NCBI RefSeq assembly: GCF_030315685.1
Contig: NZ_JASXSI010000011.1
Location: 62,001-126,000, forward strand
Source: Gordonia sp. ABSL11-1
Lineage (GTDB): Bacteria > Actinomycetota > Actinomycetes > Mycobacteriales > Mycobacteriaceae
DNA length: 64,000 nt
Reading direction: 5' to 3'
The number at the start of each line of letters is the position of its first letter. Position 1 is the first letter of the stretch. The notes under the pieces were generated by a model that worked only from the letters and a program-made list of their open reading frames with translations, was not told the DNA's origin and ran no database searches. Positions 36,307-45,640 of the stretch are shown piece by piece. The translations under genes and the position numbers were made by a program.

Positions 36307-37647
36307 ATGTCGTTGACCGTCGACTCGACCCCCACCGGGGATCGCCACAGATCCGGTGACATCACCGGTCATCCGGCGCAGATCTGCGCGGCGTGGGCGG
36401 ACTCAGGCGGGGTCGCCGAGTACGTCGTCTACGAACGTGCTGGTCGATGGGTGTTTGCTGCAGGTGTCGCGGCACGCATCGTGCTCACCGCCCAGACGGT
36501 GGAGGTCACCGACGCCGACGGCACGCGAACCACGCGCCCGTGGAGCGGAGACCCGTCCGACGCTCTCGCCGATGCGCTGGCCGCACTGTCCTCACCGGAG
36601 TGGCGGGTGTACGGCTGGGTCGGTTTCGACTACTGCGCGCCGCATCACGACCTCGCCGATCGCGTCGCCGACGACACGATCCTCGCCCACCTGATCATCC
36701 CCGAGTTCGAGGCGACCGTGGACGCCGACGGCATCGACACCGGAACCGCGGGCCCGGACGTCGCGCAGCGACTGCAGGACCTGGCGTCGTCGACCACCCC
36801 GGACACGGAACCCTCGCCGATCGAGATCCGGACCGATCCGGACGACTATCGCGGTCGGGTCGCGCGGGCCGTCGGCGAGATCGCCGCGGGGCGCTACCAG
36901 AAGGTCATCATGTCCCGCCGCGTCGACATCCCGTTCGCCGTCGACCTGCCCGCCACCTATGCACGTGGACGTCTCGAGAACAATCCCGCACGGTCCTACC
37001 TCCTGAGGCTCGGCGGGCTGTCGGCGGCCGGGTTCAGTCCCGAGCTCGTCGTCGCCGTCGACATCGACGGCACCGTCGTGACCGAGCCACTGGCCGGCAC
37101 ACGCGCACTCGGACGGTCGGCGGAACTCGACGCCGCGGCGGCCGTCGAGCTGCTCAGCGACGCCAAGGAGATCGCCGAGCACGCGATGTCGGTGCGGGCG
37201 TGCTTCGACGAGATCGAGTCGGTCTCGTTGCCGGGCACGACCGCGGTGAGTGAGTTCATGGTGATCCGGGAGCGTGGCAGCGTCCAGCACCTGGCGTCGA
37301 CGGTGCGCGGTGAACTGCGGCCTGACGCGGGCCCGTGGCAGGCGCTGACCGTCCTCTTTCCGTCGATCACCGCGTCCGGCATTCCGAAGGCGGCCGCGCT
37401 CGACGCCATCTACCGTCTGGAACCGGACCGCCGCGGGCTGTACTCCGGGGCCGTGGTGACCGCCACCTCTGCGGGCGAACTCGAGGCCACCCTGGCGCTC
37501 CGCACGATCTTCGACTCCGACGACGGGGCGTGGCTGCGCGCCGGTGCGGGGGTCGTCGGGCAGTCCGACCCCGACCGCGAGTTCGAGGAGACCTGCGAGA
37601 AGCTGGCCAGCGTGGCGCCCCACGTGATGCGCCGGCGCGGGTCGTGA
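36307..37647 (+). CDS. mbtI: salicylate synthase MbtI
   Basis: A 446-residue chorismate-utilising enzyme that makes isochorismate and then salicylate plus pyruvate. Conserved parts include GRYQKVIMSRRVDIPF, SAAGFSPELVV, VTEPLAGTRALGRS, ELLSDAKEIAEHAMSVR, SVQHLASTVRGEL, the metal-site PSITASGIPKAAAL and LRAGAGVVGQSDPDREFEET. Length matches M. tuberculosis MbtI (450). ATG with AAGGAGG at good spacing. First gene of the rightward biosynthetic run, behind an iron box. Confidence 0.96.
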   Translation: MSLTVDSTPTGDRHRSGDITGHPAQICAAWADSGGVAEYVVYERAGRWVFAAGVAARIVLTAQTVEVTDADGTRTTRPWSGDPSDALADALAALSSPEWRVYGWVGFDYCAPHHDLADRVADDTILAHLIIPEFEATVDADGIDTGTAGPDVAQRLQDLASSTTPDTEPSPIEIRTDPDDYRGRVARAVGEIAAGRYQKVIMSRRVDIPFAVDLPATYARGRLENNPARSYLLRLGGLSAAGFSPELVVAVDIDGTVVTEPLAGTRALGRSAELDAAAAVELLSDAKEIAEHAMSVRACFDEIESVSLPGTTAVSEFMVIRERGSVQHLASTVRGELRPDAGPWQALTVLFPSITASGIPKAAALDAIYRLEPDRRGLYSGAVVTATSAGELEATLALRTIFDSDDGAWLRAGAGVVGQSDPDREFEETCEKLASVAPHVMRRRGS

Positions 37648-37685
37648 CCGCCGACCGCATCCCCGCCCGCCATCCCGACAGAGCA

Positions 37686-37740
37686 TCAGAGACCACAGCG
37701 TCAGAGACCACAGCGTCAGAGACCACAGCGTCAGAGACCA
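37686..37740 (+). repeat. 15-bp tandem repeat before mbtB, ~3.7 copies
   Basis: TCAGAGACCACAGCG is repeated three times plus ten bases of a fourth. It fills the 116-bp space between the mbtI stop and the mbtB ATG. It stays open in the mbtB frame from a GTG overlapping the mbtI stop (coding SETTA units), so it could be translated. Confidence 0.85.
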
Positions 37741-37763
37741 GAGACAGAGAGGAGTCCGCATCG

Positions 37764-40700
37764 ATGAACGCCGAACACGAGGTCCGGCAGGCCATCGCAT
37801 CGGCCCTCGGTGTCGACGCCGACGAGATCGGTGAGGACGCCGACCTCATCGAACTCGGCCTCGACTCGATCCGCATGATGAAGATCGCCGGCGGCTGGCG
37901 CAAGCGCGGTCATCGGCTCAACTTCGCTCAGCTGGCCGCCTCGCCGACAGTGGACGCGTGGGCGACGATGCTCGCGGCGACCGCGCCGGCCGTTGCCTCG
38001 CCGAGCGACCCGCGTGAGTCCGACGCCGGTGAGTCCGCCACTCCCGAGTCCGCCACTCCCGAGTCCGCAGCCCCAGAGTCCGCAGCCCCAGAGCACGACA
38101 CCCCGGCACCCGTCGACGCCTCGACACACACCACACCCGCCGCCGACGACCCGTTCCCGCTGGCCCCGATGCAGCACGCCTACTGGATCGGCCGGACCGA
38201 CGCCGCCGACCTCGGGAACGTTGCCGCGCACCTCTACGTCGAGTTCGACGGCGCGGGACTCGAACCCGACCGTCTCCATGCGGCGGTGACCGCGCTCGTC
38301 GCCCGGCACCCGATGCTGCGGGCGCGGTTCCTGCCCGACGGCACCCAGCAGATCCTCGCGCGCCCGGCACGCGACCCGTTCTCGGTCCAGGATCTGCGTG
38401 ACCGGACCGCCGACGACGCAGACCGTGCTCTCGACGCCACCCGCGATCGCACCAGCCATCAGAAGATGGATGTCGCGTCGGGGCAGGTCATCGACATCAC
38501 GCTGAGCCTGCTGCCGGCGGGGCGACACCGGCTCCACGTCGACGTCGACATGCTGGTCGCCGATGCGATGAGCTACCGCATGCTGCTGGCCGATCTCGTC
38601 GCCCTCTACGACGGCGACGAGCTCGACCGTCTCGACGTCACCTATCGCGACTACCTGCAGCGGCGTGCCGAGGACCCGGACCCGGCTCACGACCGCGATC
38701 GCGACTGGTGGGCCGGGCGTCTTGACGACCTGCCCGCCGGCCCTGCGCTGCCGACGCGACCGGACCTGCGCGCCGACGACGCGAACCGCGTTGTCCGGCA
38801 CCATTACTGGCTCGACGCCGACGCCAAGGAGGAGCTGCTGGCGGCGGCCCACGAGCGTGGCGTCACCCCGGCCATCGCGCTGGCGGCAGTGTTCGCCTCG
38901 ACACTCGGAGCGTGGTCGGCCGACGACCGCTTCCTGCTCAACGTGCCCCTCTTCCATCGGGAGCCCGTGCATCCCGACATCGACCGGGTGTCCGGCGACT
39001 TCAGCTCGTCGATCCTCATCGACGTCGACACCCGGCATGCCGACTCGGTGCTCGGCCTGACCCGGTCGATGCAGAAGACGATGCACGAGAACGGCTCCCA
39101 CTCCGCGTACGGCGCACTCGAGGTGCTCCGCGACCTCGGACGTGCCCGCGGGGAGCAGGTGCTCGCCCCGGTCGTCTACACCAGCGCACTCGGATTGGGA
39201 GAGCTGTTCTCCGAGAATGTGCTCGAGCGACTCGGCGATCCGTCCTGGATCGTCTCGCAGGGGCCGCAGGTGATGCTCGACGCCCAGGTGACCGAGGTCC
39301 GCGGCGGGCTGCTCCTGAACTGGGATGTGCGCGAGGCGGTGTTCCCGGACGGAGTGGTGGACGCGATGTTCGCCCACTACGTCGCGGCCATCGAGCGCCT
39401 GCGCACCGGCGACGCCGGATGGATGGCGACCTCCGCACCGTCGCTGCCGGCGGATCAGCACGCGGTACGACAGCGGGTCAACGACACCGCCGGGCCCACC
39501 AGTGAACGCGTGTTGCACCAGGAGTTCTTCTCCCGCGCCATCTCCGAACCCGAACGCACAGCACTGATCTGGCGCGACGGCGAGCTGACCTACGGCGAAC
39601 TCGCGCGCCGCGCGCTGACCGTCGCGGGGGCGCTCCGGTCGGCCGGTGTCCTGCCCGGGGATGCGGTCGCCGTCTCGCTGCCCAAGGGACCGGATCAGGT
39701 CGTGGCGACCCTCGGCGTCGTGGCGACCGGTGCCATCTGGGTGCCCATCGCGCACGATCATCCACCGCGACGGCGGGCCATGATCCTCGACACCGGCGAT
39801 ATCCGGGTCGTCCTGGGCGAGGGGCGTGCCCTCGACGAGCTGCCGGACGGCGTCGCCGGACTCGACCTCGCGAGCGCGCTCGACCACCGCACCTCGTTCA
39901 CCGAAGCCGTGCTGCCGCCGCGCGAGTCGATCGCCTACATCCTCTTCACATCCGGCTCGACCGGGACCCCGAAGGGAGTCGAGGTCTCCCACCGGGCGGC
40001 CATGAACACCATCGACGACATCAACGACCGGTTCGGCGTCGGCCCTGCCGACCGGACACTCACCGTCGCGGCGCTGGAGTTCGACATCTCGGTCTACGAC
40101 ATCTTCGGCATCTTCAGTGCCGGCGGTGCGGTGATCGCGGTGGCCGCCGACGACGCTCGCGATCCCTCCGCCTGGCTCGACCTGCTGGCCCGGCACGGTG
40201 CATCGGTGCTCACCTGCGTCCCGAGCGCCCTCGACATGCTGCTGACCGTCGCCGAGTCCGCGCACGCGACCGGCGATGGGGCCCGCCTGGACTCACTGCG
40301 CGCGGTGCTGCTCGGTGGCGACTGGGTGGGCGTCGACCTGCCGCGCCGGCTGCATGCGCTCGCGCCCGCCGCCCGGTTCGCCGGCCTCGGCGGAGCCACC
40401 GAGTTCGCCATCCACGGCACCGTGTGCGAGGTCGTCGATCCGCCCGCCCACTGGACGTCCGTCCCGTTCGGCACCCCGCTGCGCAACGTCGAATGCCGCG
40501 TGGTGGATTCGTCGGATCGGGACCGGCCCGACTGGGTGACCGGGGAGTTGTGGGTGGGAGGAGCCGGCGTAGCACACGGCTACCGCAACGACCCCGATCG
40601 CACGGCCGAACGCTTCGTCGAACGGGAGGGGCGTCGCTGGTACCGCACCGGTGACCTGGCGCGCTACTGGCCGGACGGCACCATCGAGTTCCTCGGCCGC

Positions 40701-41387
40701 GCCGACCACCAGGTCAAGGTGCGCGGCTTCCGCGTCGAACTCGGCGAGGTCGAGGGCGCACTGCGTGCGGTGGGCGGGGTCCGTCACGCCGTGGCGACCC
40801 TGACCGGCACACCCGGCGGCCCGCGCGCACTCGCCGCGGTCGTCGCCACCGGTGAATCAGCCACGGGCCGGCAGGCCGCCCCGACGGCGGACCGCCTTCT
40901 CGACGACCTCCGAGACCTGTTGCCCGGATACATGATCCCCTCCCGGCTCGAGGTCGTCGACCATCTCCCGCTGACCTCCAACGGCAAGCTCGATCGCACG
41001 GAGATCGCCCGGATGGTGGCCGCCTCCGGCTCGGACGACCACCCCGGAAGTCGGCGGGTCGAGCCCGACGGCGACCTCGAACGGGCGCTGCTGTCCATCG
41101 TCGCGGACGTGCTGCGCGCCGACGAGAGACACCTCGGCGTGACCGACGACTTCTTCGCGGTCGGTGGGGATTCCGTGCTCGCCACCACCGTGGTCGCCCG
41201 CGTGCGCGAATGGCTCGACGCGCCGCAGGTCGGTGTCGTCGACATCTTCGCCGCGCGAACCGTGCGCGATCTCGCCCGCCGGATCGACGCCGCCGACGAG
41301 CGGCCGGGACGGCTCGACCAGGTGGCCGCACTCTATCTGGAGGTCGCGGCCATGGACGACGAGCAACTGTCGGAGTCACTCGGATGA
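37764..41387 (+). CDS. mbtB: NRPS MbtB: ArCP-Cy-A-PCP (aryl-oxazoline synthase)
   Basis: About 1,207 residues. An aryl carrier (GLDSIRMM, Ser ~34) receives salicylate. A Pro/Ser/Glu-rich linker (~75-125) with 5-residue repeats follows. The cyclization domain begins FPLAPMQHAYWIGR (~130) and has the D-x4-D-x2-S signature as DMLVADAMSY (~260). The adenylation domain has LFTSGSTGTPKG (~726) and WYRTGDLARYWPDG. A peptidyl carrier (FFAVGGDSVLAT, ~1129) ends the protein. It should make the hydroxyphenyl-oxazoline from Ser or Thr. Unlike M. tuberculosis MbtB no thioesterase is attached; one is encoded separately downstream. ATG 37764 has AGAGGAG nine bases upstream. The stop overlaps mbtG (ATGA). 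Confidence 0.94.
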   Translation: MNAEHEVRQAIASALGVDADEIGEDADLIELGLDSIRMMKIAGGWRKRGHRLNFAQLAASPTVDAWATMLAATAPAVASPSDPRESDAGESATPESATPESAAPESAAPEHDTPAPVDASTHTTPAADDPFPLAPMQHAYWIGRTDAADLGNVAAHLYVEFDGAGLEPDRLHAAVTALVARHPMLRARFLPDGTQQILARPARDPFSVQDLRDRTADDADRALDATRDRTSHQKMDVASGQVIDITLSLLPAGRHRLHVDVDMLVADAMSYRMLLADLVALYDGDELDRLDVTYRDYLQRRAEDPDPAHDRDRDWWAGRLDDLPAGPALPTRPDLRADDANRVVRHHYWLDADAKEELLAAAHERGVTPAIALAAVFASTLGAWSADDRFLLNVPLFHREPVHPDIDRVSGDFSSSILIDVDTRHADSVLGLTRSMQKTMHENGSHSAYGALEVLRDLGRARGEQVLAPVVYTSALGLGELFSENVLERLGDPSWIVSQGPQVMLDAQVTEVRGGLLLNWDVREAVFPDGVVDAMFAHYVAAIERLRTGDAGWMATSAPSLPADQHAVRQRVNDTAGPTSERVLHQEFFSRAISEPERTALIWRDGELTYGELARRALTVAGALRSAGVLPGDAVAVSLPKGPDQVVATLGVVATGAIWVPIAHDHPPRRRAMILDTGDIRVVLGEGRALDELPDGVAGLDLASALDHRTSFTEAVLPPRESIAYILFTSGSTGTPKGVEVSHRAAMNTIDDINDRFGVGPADRTLTVAALEFDISVYDIFGIFSAGGAVIAVAADDARDPSAWLDLLARHGASVLTCVPSALDMLLTVAESAHATGDGARLDSLRAVLLGGDWVGVDLPRRLHALAPAARFAGLGGATEFAIHGTVCEVVDPPAHWTSVPFGTPLRNVECRVVDSSDRDRPDWVTGELWVGGAGVAHGYRNDPDRTAERFVEREGRRWYRTGDLARYWPDGTIEFLGRADHQVKVRGFRVELGEVEGALRAVGGVRHAVATLTGTPGGPRALAAVVATGESATGRQAAPTADRLLDDLRDLLPGYMIPSRLEVVDHLPLTSNGKLDRTEIARMVAASGSDDHPGSRRVEPDGDLERALLSIVADVLRADERHLGVTDDFFAVGGDSVLATTVVARVREWLDAPQVGVVDIFAARTVRDLARRIDAADERPGRLDQVAALYLEVAAMDDEQLSESLG

Positions 41388-42712
41388 CCGCACCGCCGAC
41401 CGGCACCCTCCTGATCATCGGCGCCGGCCCGAAAGCCCTTGCGGTGGCGGCCAAGGCGAAGGTGTGCCGCGACCTCGGGATGCCGGCGCCGCACGTGAGG
41501 GTGATCGAGGCCCACGCCGTCGGTGCCAACTGGCAGTCGATCGGCGGATGGACCGATGGCCGCCACCGGCTCGGGACCAGCCCGGAGAAGGACATCGGTT
41601 TCCCGTACCGCTCGGCGTTCGCGGGACGGGGAGGCAAGGACGCGGCCGGCGGTGACCTCAACGCCGAGATCTCCCGCCGCATGCTGGACTACAGCTGGAT
41701 GTCCTTCCTCGTCGAGCACCAGACCTATGCCGAATGGATCGACCGCGGCCGACCCAATCCGCACCATCACGTGTGGGCGCGCTATCTGCAGTGGGTGGCG
41801 ACCCGCATCGATCTCGACGTCGTGAACGGCACGGTCCGTGCGGTGTCCACGGACGACGAGACCTGGAGTCTCGACGTCGTCGCCACCGACGGCACGAGCA
41901 GCGAGATCGTCGGAGACGCACTGATGATCACCGGGCCGGGCGCCAGCGAGACGGCGTTGCTCGACGACGAACGCGTGCTGTCCATCGCGTCCTTCTGGGA
42001 TCGTGTGTCCCGCCGTGACCTCCCGGTCGCCTCGCGTGCGGCGGTGATCGGTGGTGGAGAGACCGCCGGTTCAGCGCTCGACGAACTCGCCCGCCACGAG
42101 GTCATGACGGTGTCGGTCATCTCGCCGGGCGCCACCATCTACACGCGCGGCGAGAGTTACTTCGAGAACGCCATGTTCAGCGATCCGACCGGCTGGGCCA
42201 ACATCTCCCCGGACGAACGCCGCGAGGTGATCCGTCGCACCGACCGCGGCGTGTTCTCCGTCCGGGTGCAGGAGAACCTGCTGGGTGACAATCGAATTCA
42301 CCACCTGCAGGGTCGCGTGGTGGCCGCGCGCCGGGCCGGTGAGATGATCGCGGTCACCTTGCACAATCCGGGGCGGCCCTCCGCGACACACACATTCGAC
42401 CTGGTCGTCGACGCGACCGGTGGCCAGCCGCTGTGGTTCCTGGACCTGTTCACCGACGACGCCGCGGATCTCCTCGAACTCACCCTCGGCTGGCCGCCGA
42501 CACTCGAACGCGTCGAATCGGTGATCGGACACGATCTCGCGGTCACCGGGTTGACGCCGACGTTGTTCCTGCCCAACCTCGCCGGTTTCGCGCAGGGTCC
42601 GGGGTTCCCGAACCTCAGCTGTCTCGGCGAGCTGTCGAACCGCATCTTGCGGATCTCGACCCGTCGGCGCCGCGACAGCCGAGCGACGAACTCCGTCGGA
42701 GAGGCCGGCTGA
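41384..42712 (+). CDS. mbtG: L-lysine N6-monooxygenase MbtG
   Basis: A 442-residue flavin-dependent N-hydroxylating monooxygenase that makes the hydroxamate groups of the siderophore. The N-terminal FAD motif is LLIIGAGPKALAVAAKA (~9-25). A second nucleotide motif AAVIGGGETAGSALDELA is at ~218. The C-terminal VVDATGGQP and LFLPNLAGFAQGPGFPNLSCLGELSNRIL are MbtG-like. Start overlaps the mbtB stop by four bases. Converges on mbtK. Confidence 0.94.
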   Translation: MTAPPTGTLLIIGAGPKALAVAAKAKVCRDLGMPAPHVRVIEAHAVGANWQSIGGWTDGRHRLGTSPEKDIGFPYRSAFAGRGGKDAAGGDLNAEISRRMLDYSWMSFLVEHQTYAEWIDRGRPNPHHHVWARYLQWVATRIDLDVVNGTVRAVSTDDETWSLDVVATDGTSSEIVGDALMITGPGASETALLDDERVLSIASFWDRVSRRDLPVASRAAVIGGGETAGSALDELARHEVMTVSVISPGATIYTRGESYFENAMFSDPTGWANISPDERREVIRRTDRGVFSVRVQENLLGDNRIHHLQGRVVAARRAGEMIAVTLHNPGRPSATHTFDLVVDATGGQPLWFLDLFTDDAADLLELTLGWPPTLERVESVIGHDLAVTGLTPTLFLPNLAGFAQGPGFPNLSCLGELSNRILRISTRRRRDSRATNSVGEAG

Positions 42713-42720
42713 TGCGCCGC

Positions 42721-43362
42721 TCAGAGTCCGTGCGGGACATCCTCGGCGGTACGCCCCAGGATGTGCAGCGCGATCCGACGGTCCGGGCGGACATCGAACT
42801 CACCCACGTCGGTCCACCCACGCTTGAGCAGCGCCCGGCGCATCCGTGCATTGCGCGCATCCGGCTCGAGAACCACACGGCGACATCGTGGTTCGGCATC
42901 GAACACCGCGGTGGCGAGATCGGCCATGAATCCCGACATCACGCCTTTGCCGGTCATCGCAGGGTCCGCGGTCGCGACGTGCAGGCCCATGTCGTGCGGG
43001 TCCACCGGATAGAGTCGGGCGATCTCGTCGCGCGCCGGGCGGTACAGCTCGATGTAGGCGACGTCGGTGCCGTCGAGGGACACGATGAGCGGACGCGAGT
43101 AGTCGCCGGACAGTCGGTGCGCCGCGTCGGCACGCCACCGCTCCTCCGGCCACTCCTGCTCCCAGGTCTGCGCCAGATGTGGCCGGGCGAACCACGACAC
43201 CAGCATCGCGGGGTCTCGGTCCGGGTCGACCGCACGCACCGCGAAGCGTCCGACCGCAGCCGGCACCACCGGTGGTCCCGCCGCCGCGACTTCGGCTGGG
43301 ACGTCGGTGATCTCACGACCGATCTCGTACTGATCGCTCGACGCTGTGTCGGCGGAATCCAT
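42721..43362 (-). CDS. mbtK: lysine N-acyltransferase MbtK (IucB/RhbD family)
   Basis: A 213-residue GNAT enzyme that puts an acyl chain on the lysine side-chain amine of mycobactin-type siderophores. Landmarks: MLVSWFARPHLAQTWEQEW, AYIELYRPARDEIARLYPVDPHDMGLHVATADPAMTGKGVM (acetyl-CoA site G-x-G) and VVLEPDARNARMRRALLKRGW. This matches the siderophore-acyltransferase type. It is the only member of the mycobacterial mbt-2 set (mbtK, L, M, N) in the window. Divergent from the thioesterase operon with an iron box in the shared promoter space. Confidence 0.92.
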   Translation of the reverse strand: MDSADTASSDQYEIGREITDVPAEVAAAGPPVVPAAVGRFAVRAVDPDRDPAMLVSWFARPHLAQTWEQEWPEERWRADAAHRLSGDYSRPLIVSLDGTDVAYIELYRPARDEIARLYPVDPHDMGLHVATADPAMTGKGVMSGFMADLATAVFDAEPRCRRVVLEPDARNARMRRALLKRGWTDVGEFDVRPDRRIALHILGRTAEDVPHGL

Positions 43363-43413
43363 GCCGGAGCACTCCGTTCGGTCTCAATGATGGGTTCGGT
43401 CTCGATGATGGCC

Positions 43414-43432
43414 TCACGCCAGGCTAACCCAT
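43414..43432. promoter_or_regulatory. iron box in mbtK/thioesterase divergent region
   Basis: TCACGCCAGGCTAACCCAT matches 13 of 19 iron-box positions with the full AGGCTAACC core. It could serve mbtK (minus) and the mbtT-mbtC-mbtD run (plus). Confidence 0.75.
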
Positions 43433-43469
43433 GCCCCGGTCACCCCAGCCCACTCCCGGAGACGACGAC

Positions 43470-44264
43470 ATGACGCAGAAGCAGGACAGCCCGACCCGAC
43501 CCGCACTCGGTGCGCTCCGACAGTTCCACCAGCCGCTACGCCCGGACCTTCCTCCGCTGCTCGTCTTCCCGCATGCCGGCAGCGGTGCCTCGGCCTACCG
43601 CGCGCTCTCGGAGGTGTTCAGCAGACAGTTCACCGTGCTGATCATGCAGTATCCGGGGCGTCAGGACCGGATGCGTGAGACTGCGGCCGGCGACCTGGGC
43701 GACCTCGCCGACGAGGCCGTGCGTCACTACGTGAGCCGACCGGACGCCACGACCGCACCGCTCACGGTGTTCGGCCACAGCCTCGGCGCGCTCGTCGGCT
43801 TCGAGTTCGTCCGGCGGGCCGAGGACCGGTCGGTGCCCCTCACCGGGCTCGTCGTCTCCGCCGCGACCGCACCGAGCCGGGTGGCCGATCTACCGCCGCA
43901 TCCGACCGACGACGAGGGCCTGATGGCTCACCTCTCGGTTCTCGACGGAACCGGCACCGGTGTGATGGGCAGCGAGGCGGTGATGCGGATGGCGCTGCCG
44001 GTGTTGCGCGCCGACTACCAGGCGTTCGACGGCTACCGCTGCGCGCCGGACGTCCGCATCGCCACGCCCATCACGGTCATCGGCGGCGCCGACGACCCGG
44101 TCATCAAACCGCACGATCTGCACACCTGGTCGGCACACGCCGAGGACGTCACGGTGAGCGTGTTCGACGGCGGACACTTCTACCTGCACGAGAGCGGACC
44201 GGAGATCCTCGAGGTGCTCACCGAGGCGCGCGATGCCGGGCGCACGGATCAGGTGCACCGATGA
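43470..44264 (+). CDS. mbtT: stand-alone thioesterase MbtT/NbtT-type
   Basis: A ~264-residue type II (external) alpha/beta-hydrolase thioesterase. The nucleophile elbow is VFGHSLGALVGFEF (Ser ~103), the acid is likely in GGADDPVI, and the His is in FDGGHFYLHES near the C-terminus. FPHAGSGASAYRALSE and MQYPGRQDRMRE are standard type II TE motifs. It may release the finished chain or edit misprimed carriers, making good the missing TE of MbtB. ATG 43470 is preferred (GGAG 8 bases upstream). The stop overlaps mbtC (ATGA). Confidence 0.92.
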   Translation: MTQKQDSPTRPALGALRQFHQPLRPDLPPLLVFPHAGSGASAYRALSEVFSRQFTVLIMQYPGRQDRMRETAAGDLGDLADEAVRHYVSRPDATTAPLTVFGHSLGALVGFEFVRRAEDRSVPLTGLVVSAATAPSRVADLPPHPTDDEGLMAHLSVLDGTGTGVMGSEAVMRMALPVLRADYQAFDGYRCAPDVRIATPITVIGGADDPVIKPHDLHTWSAHAEDVTVSVFDGGHFYLHESGPEILEVLTEARDAGRTDQVHR

Positions 44265-45640
44265 CTCCCGGTGTCGAGTCCGTGGTGATCGCCGGGATGG
44301 CCGTGGAGGCGCCCGGCGGCATCGAGACGCCCGAGGACTACTTCGCCGCCCTCGCCGACGGCGTGGAACTGATCGAATCCTTTCCCCGCGACCGTGATTG
44401 GCCGGTCGACCAGGTGCTCGCGCTCGGTGGGCTCGAGGGCTGGGGATCGGTGCCGGACGCGGGCGGATTCCTGCGTGGTGCCGCCGAGTTCGACCCCTTG
44501 TTCTTCGGGATCAGTCCGCGAGAGGCGGTCGCGATGGACCCTCAGCAGCGGGTCGCGATGCGGGTGGCCTGGCGCGCCCTGGAGAACGCGGGCATCAATC
44601 CCGCGTCCCTCGGCGACGAGGAGGTCGGCGTGTACATGGGGGCATCGATCGCCGAGTACGGTCCGCGCGCGGCCGCCGTCAACGAGTACTCCGGGCATCG
44701 GATCGCCGGTACCGCCCTGGGGGCCGTCGCCGGACGGATCTCGCACTCCCTGGGCCTGATCGGGCCGTCGATGACCGTGGACACCGCATGCGCATCATCG
44801 CTGACCGCACTGCATCTCGCCGCGGCCGCCATCCGGTCCGGCGACTGCGAATGGGCGCTGGCCGGTGGGGTCTGCGTCATGGGATCGCCGGCCGCATTCG
44901 TCGAGTTCGCCAAGAACAACGGACTCGCCACCGACGGGCACCTGCGGTCCTACAGTGCGTCGGCGACGGGCACCCTCTGGGGTGAGGGCGCGGGCGTGGT
45001 CGTCGTCGAACCCGAGGGTCGGGCCCGGCGACTCGGCCACCGCATCCTCGGAACCGTTCTCGCCAGCCGCGTCAACCACAACGGGCGGGGGGCACCGATT
45101 GTCGTGCCGAGCGCGGCGGCCCAGCAGCGACTCGTGGAACGCACCATCGCCGCCGCCGGGATCTGCCCGGCGGATGTCGATGTCGTCGAGGGACACGGGA
45201 CCGGCACCCCGCTCGGCGACCCGATGGAGCTCGAGGCGCTGCAGAACACCTACGGGGCGTCGCGGCCCGCCGACGACCCGGTTCTGCTCGGATCGGTGAA
45301 ATCCAATGCGGGACATGCCCAGGCGGCCGCCGGGATCATGGGCCTGATCAAGGTTCTGCTCTGCGGGGCCAACGGGGTCACGGTACCCAGCCTGTTCGCC
45401 GACGACCCGACCGACCGACTCGACTGGGGCCGTGGCGCACTGCGCCTGTCCACCGAGCGTCGCGCGTGGGCCCCGCGAGGTGGGCACCGGTACGCGGCGG
45501 TGTCGAGTTTCGGTGTGTCGGGGACCAACGCCCACGCCATCATCGGCATGCCCGTCGACGCCGGCGCAACAGTCGGTGACAGTGCAGCACTCGATGCAGC
45601 ACTCAATGACAGCGCAGGGAGCGAGGTCGCCCATGTCTGA
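44261..45640 (+). CDS. mbtC: beta-ketoacyl synthase MbtC
   Basis: A 459-residue type I PKS ketosynthase as a separate protein. The active-site cysteine is Cys ~177 in VDTACASSLTA; the two histidines are in EGHGTGTPLGDPMELEAL and GSVKSNAGHAQAAAGI. It should condense malonyl- with acetyl-type units together with MbtD to give the beta-hydroxy acid of the mycobactin core. Overlaps the TE upstream (4 bases) and mbtD downstream (8 bases). Confidence 0.95.
   Translation: MTPGVESVVIAGMAVEAPGGIETPEDYFAALADGVELIESFPRDRDWPVDQVLALGGLEGWGSVPDAGGFLRGAAEFDPLFFGISPREAVAMDPQQRVAMRVAWRALENAGINPASLGDEEVGVYMGASIAEYGPRAAAVNEYSGHRIAGTALGAVAGRISHSLGLIGPSMTVDTACASSLTALHLAAAAIRSGDCEWALAGGVCVMGSPAAFVEFAKNNGLATDGHLRSYSASATGTLWGEGAGVVVVEPEGRARRLGHRILGTVLASRVNHNGRGAPIVVPSAAAQQRLVERTIAAAGICPADVDVVEGHGTGTPLGDPMELEALQNTYGASRPADDPVLLGSVKSNAGHAQAAAGIMGLIKVLLCGANGVTVPSLFADDPTDRLDWGRGALRLSTERRAWAPRGGHRYAAVSSFGVSGTNAHAIIGMPVDAGATVGDSAALDAALNDSAGSEVAHV

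Noticed and set aside
37731..40265. 844-aa minus-strand open frame opposite mbtB
   Set aside because: Antisense shadow of the NRPS; composition is dominated by Arg, Val, Gly and Asp with no recognisable motif or ribosome site.
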